64,000 bases of DNA from Acidimicrobiales bacterium (GCA_030039755.1 JASHUY010000017.1:1-64000), one strand, 5' to 3'. Positions 41,687 to 50,448 are shown, counted from the stretch's first letter. Translations and numbers: made by a program. Notes: a model not told the origin generated them from the letters alone.

Positions 41687-42367
41687 TCATCGCTTCCCGC
41701 CCGTGCCGCCGAACGCAGGTGCCACCCCGAGACGTTGATCCAGCTCGTCCAGGGCGTCTGCCGTCACCGCGAGGTGCAGCACGTCCCCCTCCTGACCGAT
41801 CAGGTCTTGCGCGTCGAGACGCGGGGTCCCTGCCCGCGTGACGGCGACCACCGAGACGCGCCCGGGCACGGCGAGCTCGCCGAGCCGGTGCCCGGCCCAG
41901 ACGTCGGGCACGGGACGTTCGACGAGCAGGAGCTTGCCGCTCGGGTCGGACCACTCGCGGCTCACCATGGAAGGCAGGAGCCGCCTGCGGACCTGGTCGA
42001 TCGTCCACGTGACCGTCGCAACGGTCGGGATGCCGAGCCGCTGGTAGATCTCCGCCCGCCTGGGGTCGTAGATACGTGCGACGACGCGGTCGATGGCGTA
42101 GGTCTCGCGCGCGATCCGGACCGTCAGGATGTTCGTGTTGTCGCCGCTCGTCACCGCCGCGAGCGCGTCGGCGCGTGTGGCTCCGGCACGTTCGAGGTCG
42201 TCGCGATCGAACCCCGAGCCCTCGACCTGCTGCCCGTTCCAGTCGTCGGGCAAGCGGCGGAACGCCTGCGGGTTGCGATCGAGAATCGCCACACTGTGGC
42301 CCTCGCGGGTGAGCGACATCCCGAGACCCGAGCCGACCCGGCCGCAGCCCACCACTACGACGTGCAT
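41687..42367 (-). CDS. TrkA-type potassium channel/transporter regulatory protein
   Basis: A 226-residue RCK protein, first of the TrkA pair. VVVVGCGRVGSGLGMSL is the Rossmann loop, followed by AILDRNPQAF, VTSGDNTNILTVRIA and VVARIYDPRRAEIY; the TrkA_C part begins near LLLVERPVPDVW. The ATG at 42367 is the conserved start. A TTTACA box at 42401 and TAGCAC 17 bases on may be its promoter (weak -10). It is divergent from the KimA-like APC transporter. Confidence 0.9.
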   Translation of the reverse strand: MHVVVVGCGRVGSGLGMSLTREGHSVAILDRNPQAFRRLPDDWNGQQVEGSGFDRDDLERAGATRADALAAVTSGDNTNILTVRIARETYAIDRVVARIYDPRRAEIYQRLGIPTVATVTWTIDQVRRRLLPSMVSREWSDPSGKLLLVERPVPDVWAGHRLGELAVPGRVSVVAVTRAGTPRLDAQDLIGQEGDVLHLAVTADALDELDQRLGVAPAFGGTGGKR

Positions 42368-42508
42368 TTTCAATGTGCTACACGGCTCGTCGCCGCATGT
42401 AAAGTACGGCGCGCCCCGCGTCAGCTCCGCCAGGAAGGCTCCATCTCGCCACCTCGGAGCACCGGACCGGGCCCGACGAGCCTTCCTTGCCCGTTCTACG
42501 CTTTGTCG

Positions 42509-42580
42509 ATGAACCAGCAGGGCGCCACCCGGGACGAGCGCGACGGCCCGAGGTCGGGCCACGGCCCGGCCGGCGCATGA
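42509..42580 (+). CDS. Possible leaderless leader peptide (23 aa) before the APC transporter
   Basis: An ATG lies six bases after TACGCT (42497-42502), a TANNNT -10 box, and opens a 23-codon frame (MNQQGATRDERDGP and on). Its TGA overlaps the ATG of the transporter at 42577. The transporter start has no Shine-Dalgarno, so reinitiation is plausible. There is no good -35 and chance cannot be excluded. Confidence 0.3.
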   Translation: MNQQGATRDERDGPRSGHGPAGA

Positions 42581-45183
42581 CGCCCTCGCTACCGGACCCC
42601 CCCGTGGACATCGAGCGGGAGGCGGCCCACGTCGACCAGTCCGGTCTGCCGATCTCGCCGCCTTCGGTGGCGAAGCCGCTCCCCGCATCCGTCGATGCGG
42701 CTGCCGCGTTCCCCGAGTCCTCGCGCTACAAGTTGAAGAACGCCCTCCTCGGCAGACCTCTGGTCTCCGAACAGCTGCGCCACGAGCGGCTGAACCGCGC
42801 GATCGCGCTCGGGGTGCTGGCCCCCGACTGCATCTCGTCCTCGGCATATGGAACCGAAGAGATGCTCACCCAGCTCGTCCCCTATGTCGGGCTCGCGGCC
42901 TTCACGCTCGTCGTGCCGATCACCCTCGCGATCCTGGGCGTCCTCTTCTTCGTCACGCTCTCGTACCTCGAGGTCATCCAGCTCTACACCAAAGCCGGCG
43001 GGTCCTACGTCGTCGCAAGGGACAACTTCGGGCCCAAGGTCGCCCAGGTCGCCGCCGTTGCGCTGCTCATCGACTACACGGTGACCGTCGCGGTGCAGAC
43101 CTCGGCGGGCACCGCGGCGCTCACGAGCGCAGTGCCTTCTCTCGTTCCCTGGACGGTCCCGATCACGGTGGCCGTCGTCCTCGTCCTCCTCTACGGGAAC
43201 CTGCGTGGCATCCGGGAGGCCGGGAAGTACTTCGCCTTCCCGACGTACTTCTTCATCTTCAGCCTGGGCGCAATCATCCTGGCCGGTTACGTGAAGGCGG
43301 CTCTCGGCGACCTCCACGCCGAGAAGCTCCCGCCCCAGCACCTGATCTACGGGGGGCACTTCGGGACGCCCGGGAGCGGACTGTTGATGGGGCTCGCCTT
43401 CATCACGCTTCTCCGCTCGTTCGCCAACGGCGGCTCGTCGCTGACGGGGCTCGAGGCGATCTCGAACGGAGTGAGTGCCTTTCGAAAGCCCGAGTCCTAC
43501 AACGCGCGCGTGACTCTCGTCGCGATGAGCTCGGTCCTCGCGTTCTTGGTGTTCGGGGTGACGATGCTCGCCCGCTGGACCCACGCCGTTCCCTACGCCG
43601 CGGGCTCGCCGACCGTGCTCTCCCAGGTGGTCCAGGCCGTCGCAGGCCACGGTGCCCTCTTCTACGTGGTGCAGATCGCGACCTTGCTGATCCTCTACAC
43701 CGGCGGCAACACGAGCTTCAACGGCTTTCCGTTCCTGGCGAGCTTCGTCGCCGCCGACTCGTTCCTCCCACGCCAGCTCACCCGGCGGGGTCATCGGCTC
43801 GCGTTCTCGAACGGCATCATCGTGCTCACCATCGTCGCCCTCGTGCTCATCATCACCTTCCGCGCCAGCGTCGACTCGCTCGTCGCCCTCTACGCGATCG
43901 GCGTCTTCACCGGCTTCTGCATGGCGGGGTCGGGCATGGTGAAGCACCACCTCACGCACAAGGGGCGACACTGGAGACGCAAGGTGGCCGTGAACGGCTT
44001 CGCGGCCGTGCTGACGGCGGCGGTCGTCCTCATCTTCGCGGTCGCCAAGTTCCTCGAAGGGGCCTGGGTCGTGGTGCTCGTAGGTCCGCTGCTCTATTGG
44101 GGGTTGATCCACATGAACCGTCAGTACGTCGAGGAAGAGCGGCAGCTGCAAGCCGGTGCGGCGGCCAAAGGGGCCGAGGCGCCGGCACTGCGGCGCCACG
44201 TGGTCATCGCTCTCGTGGACCGGCTCGACATGGCTGCCGCCCGCGCGATCCAGTACGCCCGCGCCCTCTCGCCCGACGAGCTGCGCGCCGTCCACTTCGA
44301 CATCGACAATCGCGCGACGCGTGCGCTGGTGGAGGACTGGAGCCGCCTGGGCCTGTCCCGTCTCCCGCTCGACATCGTCGAGGTACCCGATCGCCGCCTC
44401 ACCCGCGCCGCTCTCGAGCTGGTCGCCGAGGTCGTCGCCGACGGCGAGACCCAGTGCACGCTCCTGTTGCCACGCCGGGGCTACAACAACGCGTGGCAGC
44501 GGCTGCTCCACGACCGGACCGCCGACAAGATCGCGACGGTCGTGAGCCAAGTCCCCCACGTGGCTGCGACGATCGTGCCGTTCAACCTCGCGGCCAGGTC
44601 CAAGGGCCCGGCGCTGCCCCCGCCCGCGCGGGCCGACGGGACGGCTGCCGCGCCGGTCTCCGAGACGGGCGCAGCGAGGGCGGCGGGACACGACAAGACG
44701 CCGCGACACGAGGCGCAGGGGGTGCGCGACCTCGAGGACCGGGCGCGCTCGGCCAAGGGTGCAGGGAGGTGGAAGGCGTCGGCCACCCAGGAGCGCGGCG
44801 CGTCGGAGGGCCAGGCGGGAGACATGGACGCCGACCTGGCCCTCGCCAGACGTGCCGTCGACGCGCGCCCGATCGGAGAAGTCGAGTGGCGCCAGCGGGT
44901 CCAGGTCGCCGGCCGGATCAAGTCGGTGCGGGTGCAGCCGAGGGGGGGCGCGTCGAACCTCGAGTGCACCCTCGCCGACCGGACCGGGTCGATCCTCCTC
45001 GTCTTCCAGGGGCGTCCCCGGATCCCGGGCATCGAGCCGGGGGCACGCCTCGTGGCCGAAGGGATGGTCGGCGCTTGGGGGCGAATGCTCGCGATACTGA
45101 ACCCCGACTACGAGCTCGTCGGCGAGCGGGACGCCGAGGACCCGCTTGCAGCCGGGGCACCTGACGACGCGCGCGACCGCTAG
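42577..45183 (+). CDS. KimA-like APC transporter with USP-like and OB-fold domains
   Basis: An 868-residue fusion. After a polar N-terminus, residues about 95-510 carry some 12 membrane segments of the APC superfamily (LGVLAPDCISSSAYGTEEML, GGSYVVARDNFG, FANGGSSLTGLEAISNGV), most like KimA/YdaO proton-coupled K+ importers. Residues 538-670 form a universal-stress-like domain (RRHVVIALVDRLDMA). A charged linker leads to an OB fold at 764-855 (RQRVQVAGRIKSVRV, LADRTGSILLVFQG). Location beside two TrkA genes supports potassium as substrate. The OB domain resembles a separate protein at 49981-50448. The ATG overlaps a short upstream frame. Confidence 0.85.
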   Translation: MTPSLPDPPVDIEREAAHVDQSGLPISPPSVAKPLPASVDAAAAFPESSRYKLKNALLGRPLVSEQLRHERLNRAIALGVLAPDCISSSAYGTEEMLTQLVPYVGLAAFTLVVPITLAILGVLFFVTLSYLEVIQLYTKAGGSYVVARDNFGPKVAQVAAVALLIDYTVTVAVQTSAGTAALTSAVPSLVPWTVPITVAVVLVLLYGNLRGIREAGKYFAFPTYFFIFSLGAIILAGYVKAALGDLHAEKLPPQHLIYGGHFGTPGSGLLMGLAFITLLRSFANGGSSLTGLEAISNGVSAFRKPESYNARVTLVAMSSVLAFLVFGVTMLARWTHAVPYAAGSPTVLSQVVQAVAGHGALFYVVQIATLLILYTGGNTSFNGFPFLASFVAADSFLPRQLTRRGHRLAFSNGIIVLTIVALVLIITFRASVDSLVALYAIGVFTGFCMAGSGMVKHHLTHKGRHWRRKVAVNGFAAVLTAAVVLIFAVAKFLEGAWVVVLVGPLLYWGLIHMNRQYVEEERQLQAGAAAKGAEAPALRRHVVIALVDRLDMAAARAIQYARALSPDELRAVHFDIDNRATRALVEDWSRLGLSRLPLDIVEVPDRRLTRAALELVAEVVADGETQCTLLLPRRGYNNAWQRLLHDRTADKIATVVSQVPHVAATIVPFNLAARSKGPALPPPARADGTAAAPVSETGAARAAGHDKTPRHEAQGVRDLEDRARSAKGAGRWKASATQERGASEGQAGDMDADLALARRAVDARPIGEVEWRQRVQVAGRIKSVRVQPRGGASNLECTLADRTGSILLVFQGRPRIPGIEPGARLVAEGMVGAWGRMLAILNPDYELVGERDAEDPLAAGAPDDARDR

Positions 45184-45241
45184 CCCGGGCTCGCGGGAGA
45201 GCTCGGGCGGGCGCTCCCCCGGCGGGCGCCGTCGCCTCCGT

Positions 45242-46477
45242 TCAGCTGCGCGGTACGTCCTTCCACGGAACGTCGCGGTCGGCACGTGGCTCGCCCGGGA
45301 GACCGAGCACCCGCTCGCCGAGGATGTTGCGCATGACCTCCGAGGTGCCGCCCTCGATCGAGTTGGCCCGCGTCCTGAGGAACGACCCGCGGACGTCGTA
45401 GGCCGAGAACGTGAGCTCGGAGGGTCGCACCCTCGGGTAGTCGGAGGCGTAGAGCATCCCTTCTGCACCCATGAGGTCCACGCACAGCTCCATGGTCCGC
45501 TTGTTGTCCTCGGCGTACGCGAGCTTGGCGACCGAGCCCTCCGGTCCGGGGGTCCCCGCGCGACGGTTGTGCAGCGCGCGGAGGTTCGTGAGCCGGGAGA
45601 CTTCGTGCGCCACCCAACGTTGCACGAGCCGGTCGCGCAGCACGAGGGCCTGTGGCGAGCGATCGTCCGCCCAGCGGGCACGCCAGATCCGCACGGCTTC
45701 GGAGACGGGCCACGAGCCGCGCTCTGCGACGTTGCCACCGATGGCCACGCGCTCGTTCATGAGGGTCGTGAGCGCGACGTGCCAGCCTTCGCCGACCCCG
45801 CCGAGACGCGCGTCGTCGGGGACGCCGACCTCCGTGAAGAAGACCTCGTTGAACTCCGCCTCCCCCGTGAGCTGGTAGAGAGGGCGCACCTCGACGCCAG
45901 GTGCGTGCATGTCCACGAGGAAGCAGGTGATCCCGGCGTGCTTGGGCACGTCGGGGTCCGTCCGGGCGAGCAGCAGGCCGAAGCTCGCGAGGTGGGCGAC
46001 GGTGGTCCAGACCTTCTGCCCGTTCAGCACCCACTGGTCGCCGTCACGCTCCGCCCTCGTGCCGAGGCTCGCCACGTCGGACCCCGCACCGGGCTCGCTG
46101 AAGAGCTGGCACCAGATCTCCTCGCCGGTGAAGAGGGGACGCAGGTAGCGGCCCAACTGCGCCTCGGTGCCGTGCGCCAGCAGGGTCGGGGCGACCATGC
46201 CGTAGCCGATGACGTTCCGGAGCCCTGCTGACGGCGCACCCGCGGCACGCAGCCGTGCGAGCACCCGCTGCTGGAGGGACGGGGGAAGCCCCAAGCCACC
46301 TCGACCCTTCGGGTAGTGCACCCACGCGAGCCCGCGGTCGAACTGTTCGCCGAGAAAGACCTCGGGCGGCGTCGACGCAGGCGGGAGCTCCGCGAGGAGC
46401 TCGTCGACGAGCACGTCGATCGTCCCGCCTGTGCGCTCGCCGGCCTCGCCGAGCCGGGGGGTGGTCGGAGCGGCCAT
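45242..46477 (-). CDS. Acyl-CoA dehydrogenase
   Basis: A 411-residue flavoprotein introducing a 2,3-double bond into an acyl-CoA. CQLFSEPGAGSDVASLGT and GQKVWTTVAHLA are the FAD-binding stretch; the C-terminal NSIEGGTSEVMRNILGERV has Glu at the position of the catalytic base in many members. The group with this layout includes FadE proteins of sterol and fatty-acid catabolism in actinobacteria. Its ATG shares one base with the stop of the upstream KdpD-like gene (TGATG), so the two are cotranscribed, an unexpected pairing. Confidence 0.92.
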   Translation of the reverse strand: MAAPTTPRLGEAGERTGGTIDVLVDELLAELPPASTPPEVFLGEQFDRGLAWVHYPKGRGGLGLPPSLQQRVLARLRAAGAPSAGLRNVIGYGMVAPTLLAHGTEAQLGRYLRPLFTGEEIWCQLFSEPGAGSDVASLGTRAERDGDQWVLNGQKVWTTVAHLASFGLLLARTDPDVPKHAGITCFLVDMHAPGVEVRPLYQLTGEAEFNEVFFTEVGVPDDARLGGVGEGWHVALTTLMNERVAIGGNVAERGSWPVSEAVRIWRARWADDRSPQALVLRDRLVQRWVAHEVSRLTNLRALHNRRAGTPGPEGSVAKLAYAEDNKRTMELCVDLMGAEGMLYASDYPRVRPSELTFSAYDVRGSFLRTRANSIEGGTSEVMRNILGERVLGLPGEPRADRDVPWKDVPRS

Positions 46478-47697
46478 CAGGTGGGCTCCCCTCCCGCGTC
46501 TCCCTCCCGTGCCGCGCCTTCCCCGGCGCCGGGAGCCCGGTCGTCGGGCGTGGCCGGTTCGTGCAGCTCCCTGCGCGCGATGACGTGCACGTCGATGCCT
46601 TGCTCCGCCGCGGCGCGTAGCACCTTGCGCACGACGGAACCACGCTTGAGCTCGTCCCAGCGGCTCCGCTGCGTGGCCCCCACGACGATCTGGGTCACCT
46701 GGTTGTCCGCGGCCACCTTGACGACGGTGTCCGCCGGGTTGTCCCCGTCGACCTCGATCCACCTGCCGCCGACGTCCTCGGCGAGCCCTCGCAGATCGGC
46801 CAGCGCCTTCTTCGTGCCGGCCCCCTCGCTCTCGGGGTCCCTCACGTGGAGGACGATCAGCTCCCCTTTGGTCCGTTGGGCCATCCGGGCCGCACGCCGC
46901 ACCACCGCGTCGCTGCCGGGCGCGCTCGTCACGGCGACCAGGATCCGCTCGGTCGTGTCCCATATGGCTGCGGGCCGGTGGCCTTCGAGGAACCTGAGCA
47001 GCTCCTCTTCGGTCTCGTCGGCGACGAAGCGCAGCGCGAGCTCGCGCAGCGCCACGAGGTTCTCCGTGCGGAAGAAGCCGTTGAGCGCCGCCGGCACCTT
47101 GTCCGGGGGGTAGATGTTCCCGTGGAGCATCCGGCGGCGGAGCTGGTCCGCAGAGGAGTCGATGAGCTCGAGCTGATCTGCGCGCCGCACGACCCAATCC
47201 GGCACACGCTCGCGGATCTTCACGCCCGTGATCACCTCCACCGCGTCCGCCACGCTCTCCAGATGCTGGATGTTCACGGTGCTGATGACGGCGATGCCCG
47301 CTTCGAGGAGGTCGAGGACGTCTTCCCACCGCTTCTCGTGCGGGCCTGAACCCGGCACGTTCGTGTGGGCGAGCTCGTCGACGAGTGCGACCTCGGGGCG
47401 CCGCTTCAGGACGGCCTCGAGGTCCATCTCGTAGAACGTGCCGCCCCGGTACTCGACCTCTTCGCGCGGGACGATCTCGAGGTCACGGATCTCCTCGGCG
47501 GTCTTCGGCCTGCCGTGCGTCTCGACGAACCCGATCACCACGTCCGTGCCCCGTTCGTGGCGCCGCCACCCCTCGTCGAGCATGGCGACCGTCTTGCCGA
47601 CTCCGGCCGCCGCGCCGATGTAGAGACGGAACCGCCCGGCCGGTCGCACCCCCTGTACCGATTCCTCGTCGACCAAAGGAGCCTCTTGCACGATCAC
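46477..47697 (-). CDS. kdpD: KdpD N-terminal sensor half (KdpD + USP domains), no kinase
   Basis: A 406-residue protein equal to the cytoplasmic N-terminal part of KdpD. The KdpD domain has the P-loop GAAAGVGKT (28-36), VVIGFVETHGRPKT, VALVDELAHTNVPGS and VISTVNIQHLESV; a universal-stress domain follows (ERILVAVTSAPGSD to about 376), and a disordered tail ends it. The membrane and histidine-kinase parts are absent here and are encoded divergently from 47841. It may sense K+ or ATP/c-di-AMP and modulate the kinase in trans. The start is GTG 47697, or GTG 47691 if leaderless. Confidence 0.92.
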   Translation of the reverse strand: MIVQEAPLVDEESVQGVRPAGRFRLYIGAAAGVGKTVAMLDEGWRRHERGTDVVIGFVETHGRPKTAEEIRDLEIVPREEVEYRGGTFYEMDLEAVLKRRPEVALVDELAHTNVPGSGPHEKRWEDVLDLLEAGIAVISTVNIQHLESVADAVEVITGVKIRERVPDWVVRRADQLELIDSSADQLRRRMLHGNIYPPDKVPAALNGFFRTENLVALRELALRFVADETEEELLRFLEGHRPAAIWDTTERILVAVTSAPGSDAVVRRAARMAQRTKGELIVLHVRDPESEGAGTKKALADLRGLAEDVGGRWIEVDGDNPADTVVKVAADNQVTQIVVGATQRSRWDELKRGSVVRKVLRAAAEQGIDVHVIARRELHEPATPDDRAPGAGEGAAREGDAGGEPT

Positions 47698-47740
47698 ATT
47701 GTGCCGGACGGCCCGGGCACATTGTGCCGGACGGCTCGGG
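47695..47740. repeat. Two adjacent 23-base direct repeats between the kdpD halves
   Basis: Copies at 47695-47717 and 47718-47740 differ at one base. Each begins with the near-palindrome CACATTGTG followed by CCGGACGGC. They cover the start codon and upstream region of the KdpD N-terminal gene and lie 100 bases before the kinase gene. Two helically arranged sites suggest regulator binding; which regulator is unknown. Confidence 0.8.
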
Positions 47741-47840
47741 CGGGCCGTGCGAAGGGGACGCCGTCCCGGCCGCCGGGGCCTGCTTCGCTCGGAGCTCCCG
47801 CTGACTCCTTACACTCCAGTCGGGGAGGGAGGTGTCTCTG

Positions 47841-49322
47841 GTGAAGCGGTGGGTCCTCGGCACGCTCGTGGCCTTCGCCGGGATCGGGGCCCTCAGCGGG
47901 GTCATGGTGCCGCTGCGAGCGCACCTCTCCCTCGCAACCCCGGCGCTCGTCCTGGTGGTCCCCGTCGTCGCGGGGGTGGCGGTCGGCGGCCTCGTGAGCG
48001 GCGTGCTTGCGGTCGCTGCCGGTTTCATCACCTACGACGCCCTGTTCCTCCGCCCCTACGGCACCCTCACGGTGGGGGCGTCCCAGAACTGGATCGCCTT
48101 GATCGTCTACGCCGTCGTGATGCTCATCGTCGCGAGGGTCTTCGTCTTCCTCCAGCGCGCGCGTCTCGAAGCCCGCCGGGACGCGGACGCGACGCGGCGG
48201 CTGTACGAGCTCTCCGACCTCCTCATCGGCGACCAACCCGTGACCGGGGTGCTCGGGGGCATCGCTGCCACGCTGCACCAGGCGTTCGGCGCGCGGTGGG
48301 TGGCCGTCCTCATCCCCGATCCCGACGACGACGACCGTCTGAGCATCGCGGCGACCGCCGGCGACCCGCAGGACGACGACGTCACGTCTCTCGTTCCCGC
48401 AGGAGGCCGGACCGAGAGCTTGCAGCCGTGGGCGAGCACGGGGCCTCGGGCGGATGGCGTCGTGAGGATCGCCCTCGTCGCGCGCGGGCGCCCGGTCGGC
48501 CTCGTCGGGTTGGCGGGGGCGGCGCTCGACCGCCATGAGCTCGAGCTGGCGCGGACGTATGCGAACCAGGCCGCCCTCGCGCTGGAGGCGAGCCAGCTGA
48601 GGGAGCAGGCGATGCGCACCGAGCTGCTCGAGCAGGTCGACGCGTTGCGAGCGTCGCTCATGGGCGCGGTCTCCCACGACTTGCGGACGCCGCTCGCTTC
48701 CGTGAAGACCGCGGTGAGCGCGTTGCGGCGCGCAGGCGCGCAGGGATCGCTGACCGAGCAGGACCGCGAGGAGCTGCTGGCGCTGATCGAGGAGCGGTCC
48801 GACGCGCTGGACAGGCTCGTCGCGAACCTGCTCGACATGACGCGGATCCAGTCGGGCGCCCTGGAGCTGCGTCGCGGGATCACTCCCGTCTCGGACGTCG
48901 TCGACGGGGGCCTGCGCGCGAGCGCCGTCACACCGAACGGGGTCGTCGTCAGCCTGGCCGGGGACCTCCCTCCCGTCGACGTCGACGTGGTGCTCATGGA
49001 ACAGGTGCTCGCCAACCTGCTGGACAACGCCGCGCGGCACTCGCCCGACGGCACCCCGGTCAGCATCTCGGCCGAGGCGCGCGGCGACGTCGTGGTCCTG
49101 TCGGTGAGCGACCACGGTCCTGGTGTGCCGGCGTCCGAGCGCGAGCGCGTCTTCACGATGTTCAGCCGCCTCGGCGCGCAGGGCCGGGCGGGGCTCGGGC
49201 TCGCGATCGCCAAGGCGTTCGTCGACGCGCACGGCCAATCCATCCACGTCGATGACGCGCCCGGCGGGGGCGCCAGGTTCCTCGTGACGCTCCCGGCGGC
49301 CCAGGTGCCCGTGGAGGTCTGA
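47841..49322 (+). CDS. kdpD: Sensor histidine kinase, KdpD C-terminal half
   Basis: A 493-residue kinase. About four membrane segments in the first 105 residues (DUF4118-like, LVLVVPVVAGVAVGGLVSGVL) precede a GAF-like domain (130-250), the phospho-acceptor region with His279 in GAVSHDLRTPLASVK, and an HATPase with NLLDNAARHSP, DHGPGVP and AGLGLAIAKAF. This is KdpD without its KdpD/USP part. GTG 47841 is chosen: GGAGG at 47828-47832 is eight bases upstream; GTG 47832 would sit on the Shine-Dalgarno. kdpE follows five bases after the stop. Confidence 0.93.
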   Translation: MKRWVLGTLVAFAGIGALSGVMVPLRAHLSLATPALVLVVPVVAGVAVGGLVSGVLAVAAGFITYDALFLRPYGTLTVGASQNWIALIVYAVVMLIVARVFVFLQRARLEARRDADATRRLYELSDLLIGDQPVTGVLGGIAATLHQAFGARWVAVLIPDPDDDDRLSIAATAGDPQDDDVTSLVPAGGRTESLQPWASTGPRADGVVRIALVARGRPVGLVGLAGAALDRHELELARTYANQAALALEASQLREQAMRTELLEQVDALRASLMGAVSHDLRTPLASVKTAVSALRRAGAQGSLTEQDREELLALIEERSDALDRLVANLLDMTRIQSGALELRRGITPVSDVVDGGLRASAVTPNGVVVSLAGDLPPVDVDVVLMEQVLANLLDNAARHSPDGTPVSISAEARGDVVVLSVSDHGPGVPASERERVFTMFSRLGAQGRAGLGLAIAKAFVDAHGQSIHVDDAPGGGARFLVTLPAAQVPVEV

Positions 49323-49327
49323 AGGGC

Positions 49328-50008
49328 GTGGCACGGATCCTGGTGGTGGACGACGACCGCGCGCTCCTCCGCGCCCTCGAGATCGCGTTGAGCGCCCGGG
49401 GACACGAGGTGGTCATGGCGAGGACCGCCGCGGACGGGACCGCCCAGGTGTCCCTCACGTCTCCCGACGTGGTGATCCTGGACCTCGGCCTGCCGGACAT
49501 GGACGGCGTCGAGCTGGTGCGCAGGGTCCGCCAGTGGACGAAGGTCCCCGTCATCGTGCTCTCTGCTGCTGCCTCGGAGGGCAGGAAGGTGACGGCCCTC
49601 GACGCGGGCGCCGACGACTACGTGACCAAGCCCTTCGGGATGGCCGAGCTCGAGGCTCGGCTACGCGTCGCTCTCCGCCATCTCGGCGACGACGCGCCCG
49701 GCTCGCCGGCCACCATCGACGTCGGGGAGCTGGAGGTCGACCTCGTGCACCACATGGCGCGCCTCGCAGGGAAGGACCTGGAGCTCACCGGCCGGGAGTT
49801 CGACCTTCTCGCCTACCTCGCCCGTCACGCCGGCAAGGTCTGCACGCACCAGATGATCCTGCGCGACGTCTGGGGTTCCGCCTACGGCGCCGAGGCGCAC
49901 TACCTGCGGGTCTACGCCCACCGGCTGCGCCGCAAGCTCGGCCCTGCGGGCGGGATGCTGCGGACCCAGCCCGGGATCGGCTACCAGCTCGTCGAGGACT
50001 CCGCCTGA
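49328..50008 (+). CDS. kdpE: Response regulator KdpE
   Basis: A 226-residue OmpR/PhoB-type regulator. The receiver has the acidic triad VVDDD at 7-10, phospho-acceptor Asp52 in VILDLGLPDMDG, and Lys in DYVTKPFGMAELEAR; the winged-helix DNA-binding domain covers about 130-226 (LTGREFDLLAYLARHAG, YAHRLRRKLG). It should be phosphorylated by the upstream kinase and activate kdpFABC at low K+. It starts with GTG five bases after the kinase. Its last 28 bases overlap the OB-fold gene on the opposite strand. Confidence 0.95.
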   Translation: MARILVVDDDRALLRALEIALSARGHEVVMARTAADGTAQVSLTSPDVVILDLGLPDMDGVELVRRVRQWTKVPVIVLSAAASEGRKVTALDAGADDYVTKPFGMAELEARLRVALRHLGDDAPGSPATIDVGELEVDLVHHMARLAGKDLELTGREFDLLAYLARHAGKVCTHQMILRDVWGSAYGAEAHYLRVYAHRLRRKLGPAGGMLRTQPGIGYQLVEDSA

Positions 50009-50448
50009 ACGGCCGCGCCGCCGTCCTCCCCGCTTCGCGTCGCGGGCTCGGTGGCCGGCCGTGGCGTCGAACGTGCCTCGACCGCGGGTTCGGCCGGGGG
50101 GCCGGGAGCGGCGAAGCGGTAGAGCGGGTTCAGGATCAGGAGCCGGCCTGCCTCCTGGGACACGGTTCCCTCCACGTGCATGGCCGCACCGACGACGACG
50201 CCGCCGAGCGCCTGGCGGCCGAGCCACCGAAGGGTGATCGTCCCGGAACCGTCGTCGAGCCACGCGTCCAGCGCGCTGCCGCGGCCCCCGGGGTGCAGCC
50301 GTCCGTGCGAGGGGCGTCGGCGCTGCACGAAGACCGCACGCACCACGCCGGTGACCACCGCTCGCTGGCGCGGCGCGGCGTCGGCGACGCGCCTGGCGAC
50401 CGGCCGCCCCTGCCACTGCGCCGTGCCGTCGGGGACCCAGCCGCTCAC
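49981..50448 (-). CDS. OB-fold protein at the end of the kdp operon
   Basis: A 155-residue protein with an OB-type nucleic-acid-binding fold: RQRAVVTGVVRAVFVQRR, then ALDAWLDDGSGTITLRWLG, GAAMHVEGTVSQEAGRLLILNPLYRF. The last 45 residues are Pro/Glu/Ala-rich and probably disordered. It resembles the C-terminal domain of the KimA-like transporter (GRIKSVRV, TLADRTGSILLVF, LNPDYELV) and, from memory, mycobacterial Rv2694c, which lies near ceoBC. GTG 50448 overlaps the kdpC stop by four bases, so it is part of the kdp transcript. Its role in K+ uptake is unknown. Confidence 0.82.
   Translation of the reverse strand: MSGWVPDGTAQWQGRPVARRVADAAPRQRAVVTGVVRAVFVQRRRPSHGRLHPGGRGSALDAWLDDGSGTITLRWLGRQALGGVVVGAAMHVEGTVSQEAGRLLILNPLYRFAAPGPPAEPAVEARSTPRPATEPATRSGEDGGAAVQAESSTSW

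Noticed and set aside
42368-42576. Search for a c-di-AMP (ydaO-type) riboswitch upstream of the KimA-like transporter
   Set aside because: No recognisable conserved core or large structured leader; the gap is only 209 bases and holds a short frame instead.
42589-45738. Minus-strand open frame of about 1,050 codons
   Set aside because: Antisense to the APC transporter; low-complexity Arg/Asp/Glu/His sequence without any domain.
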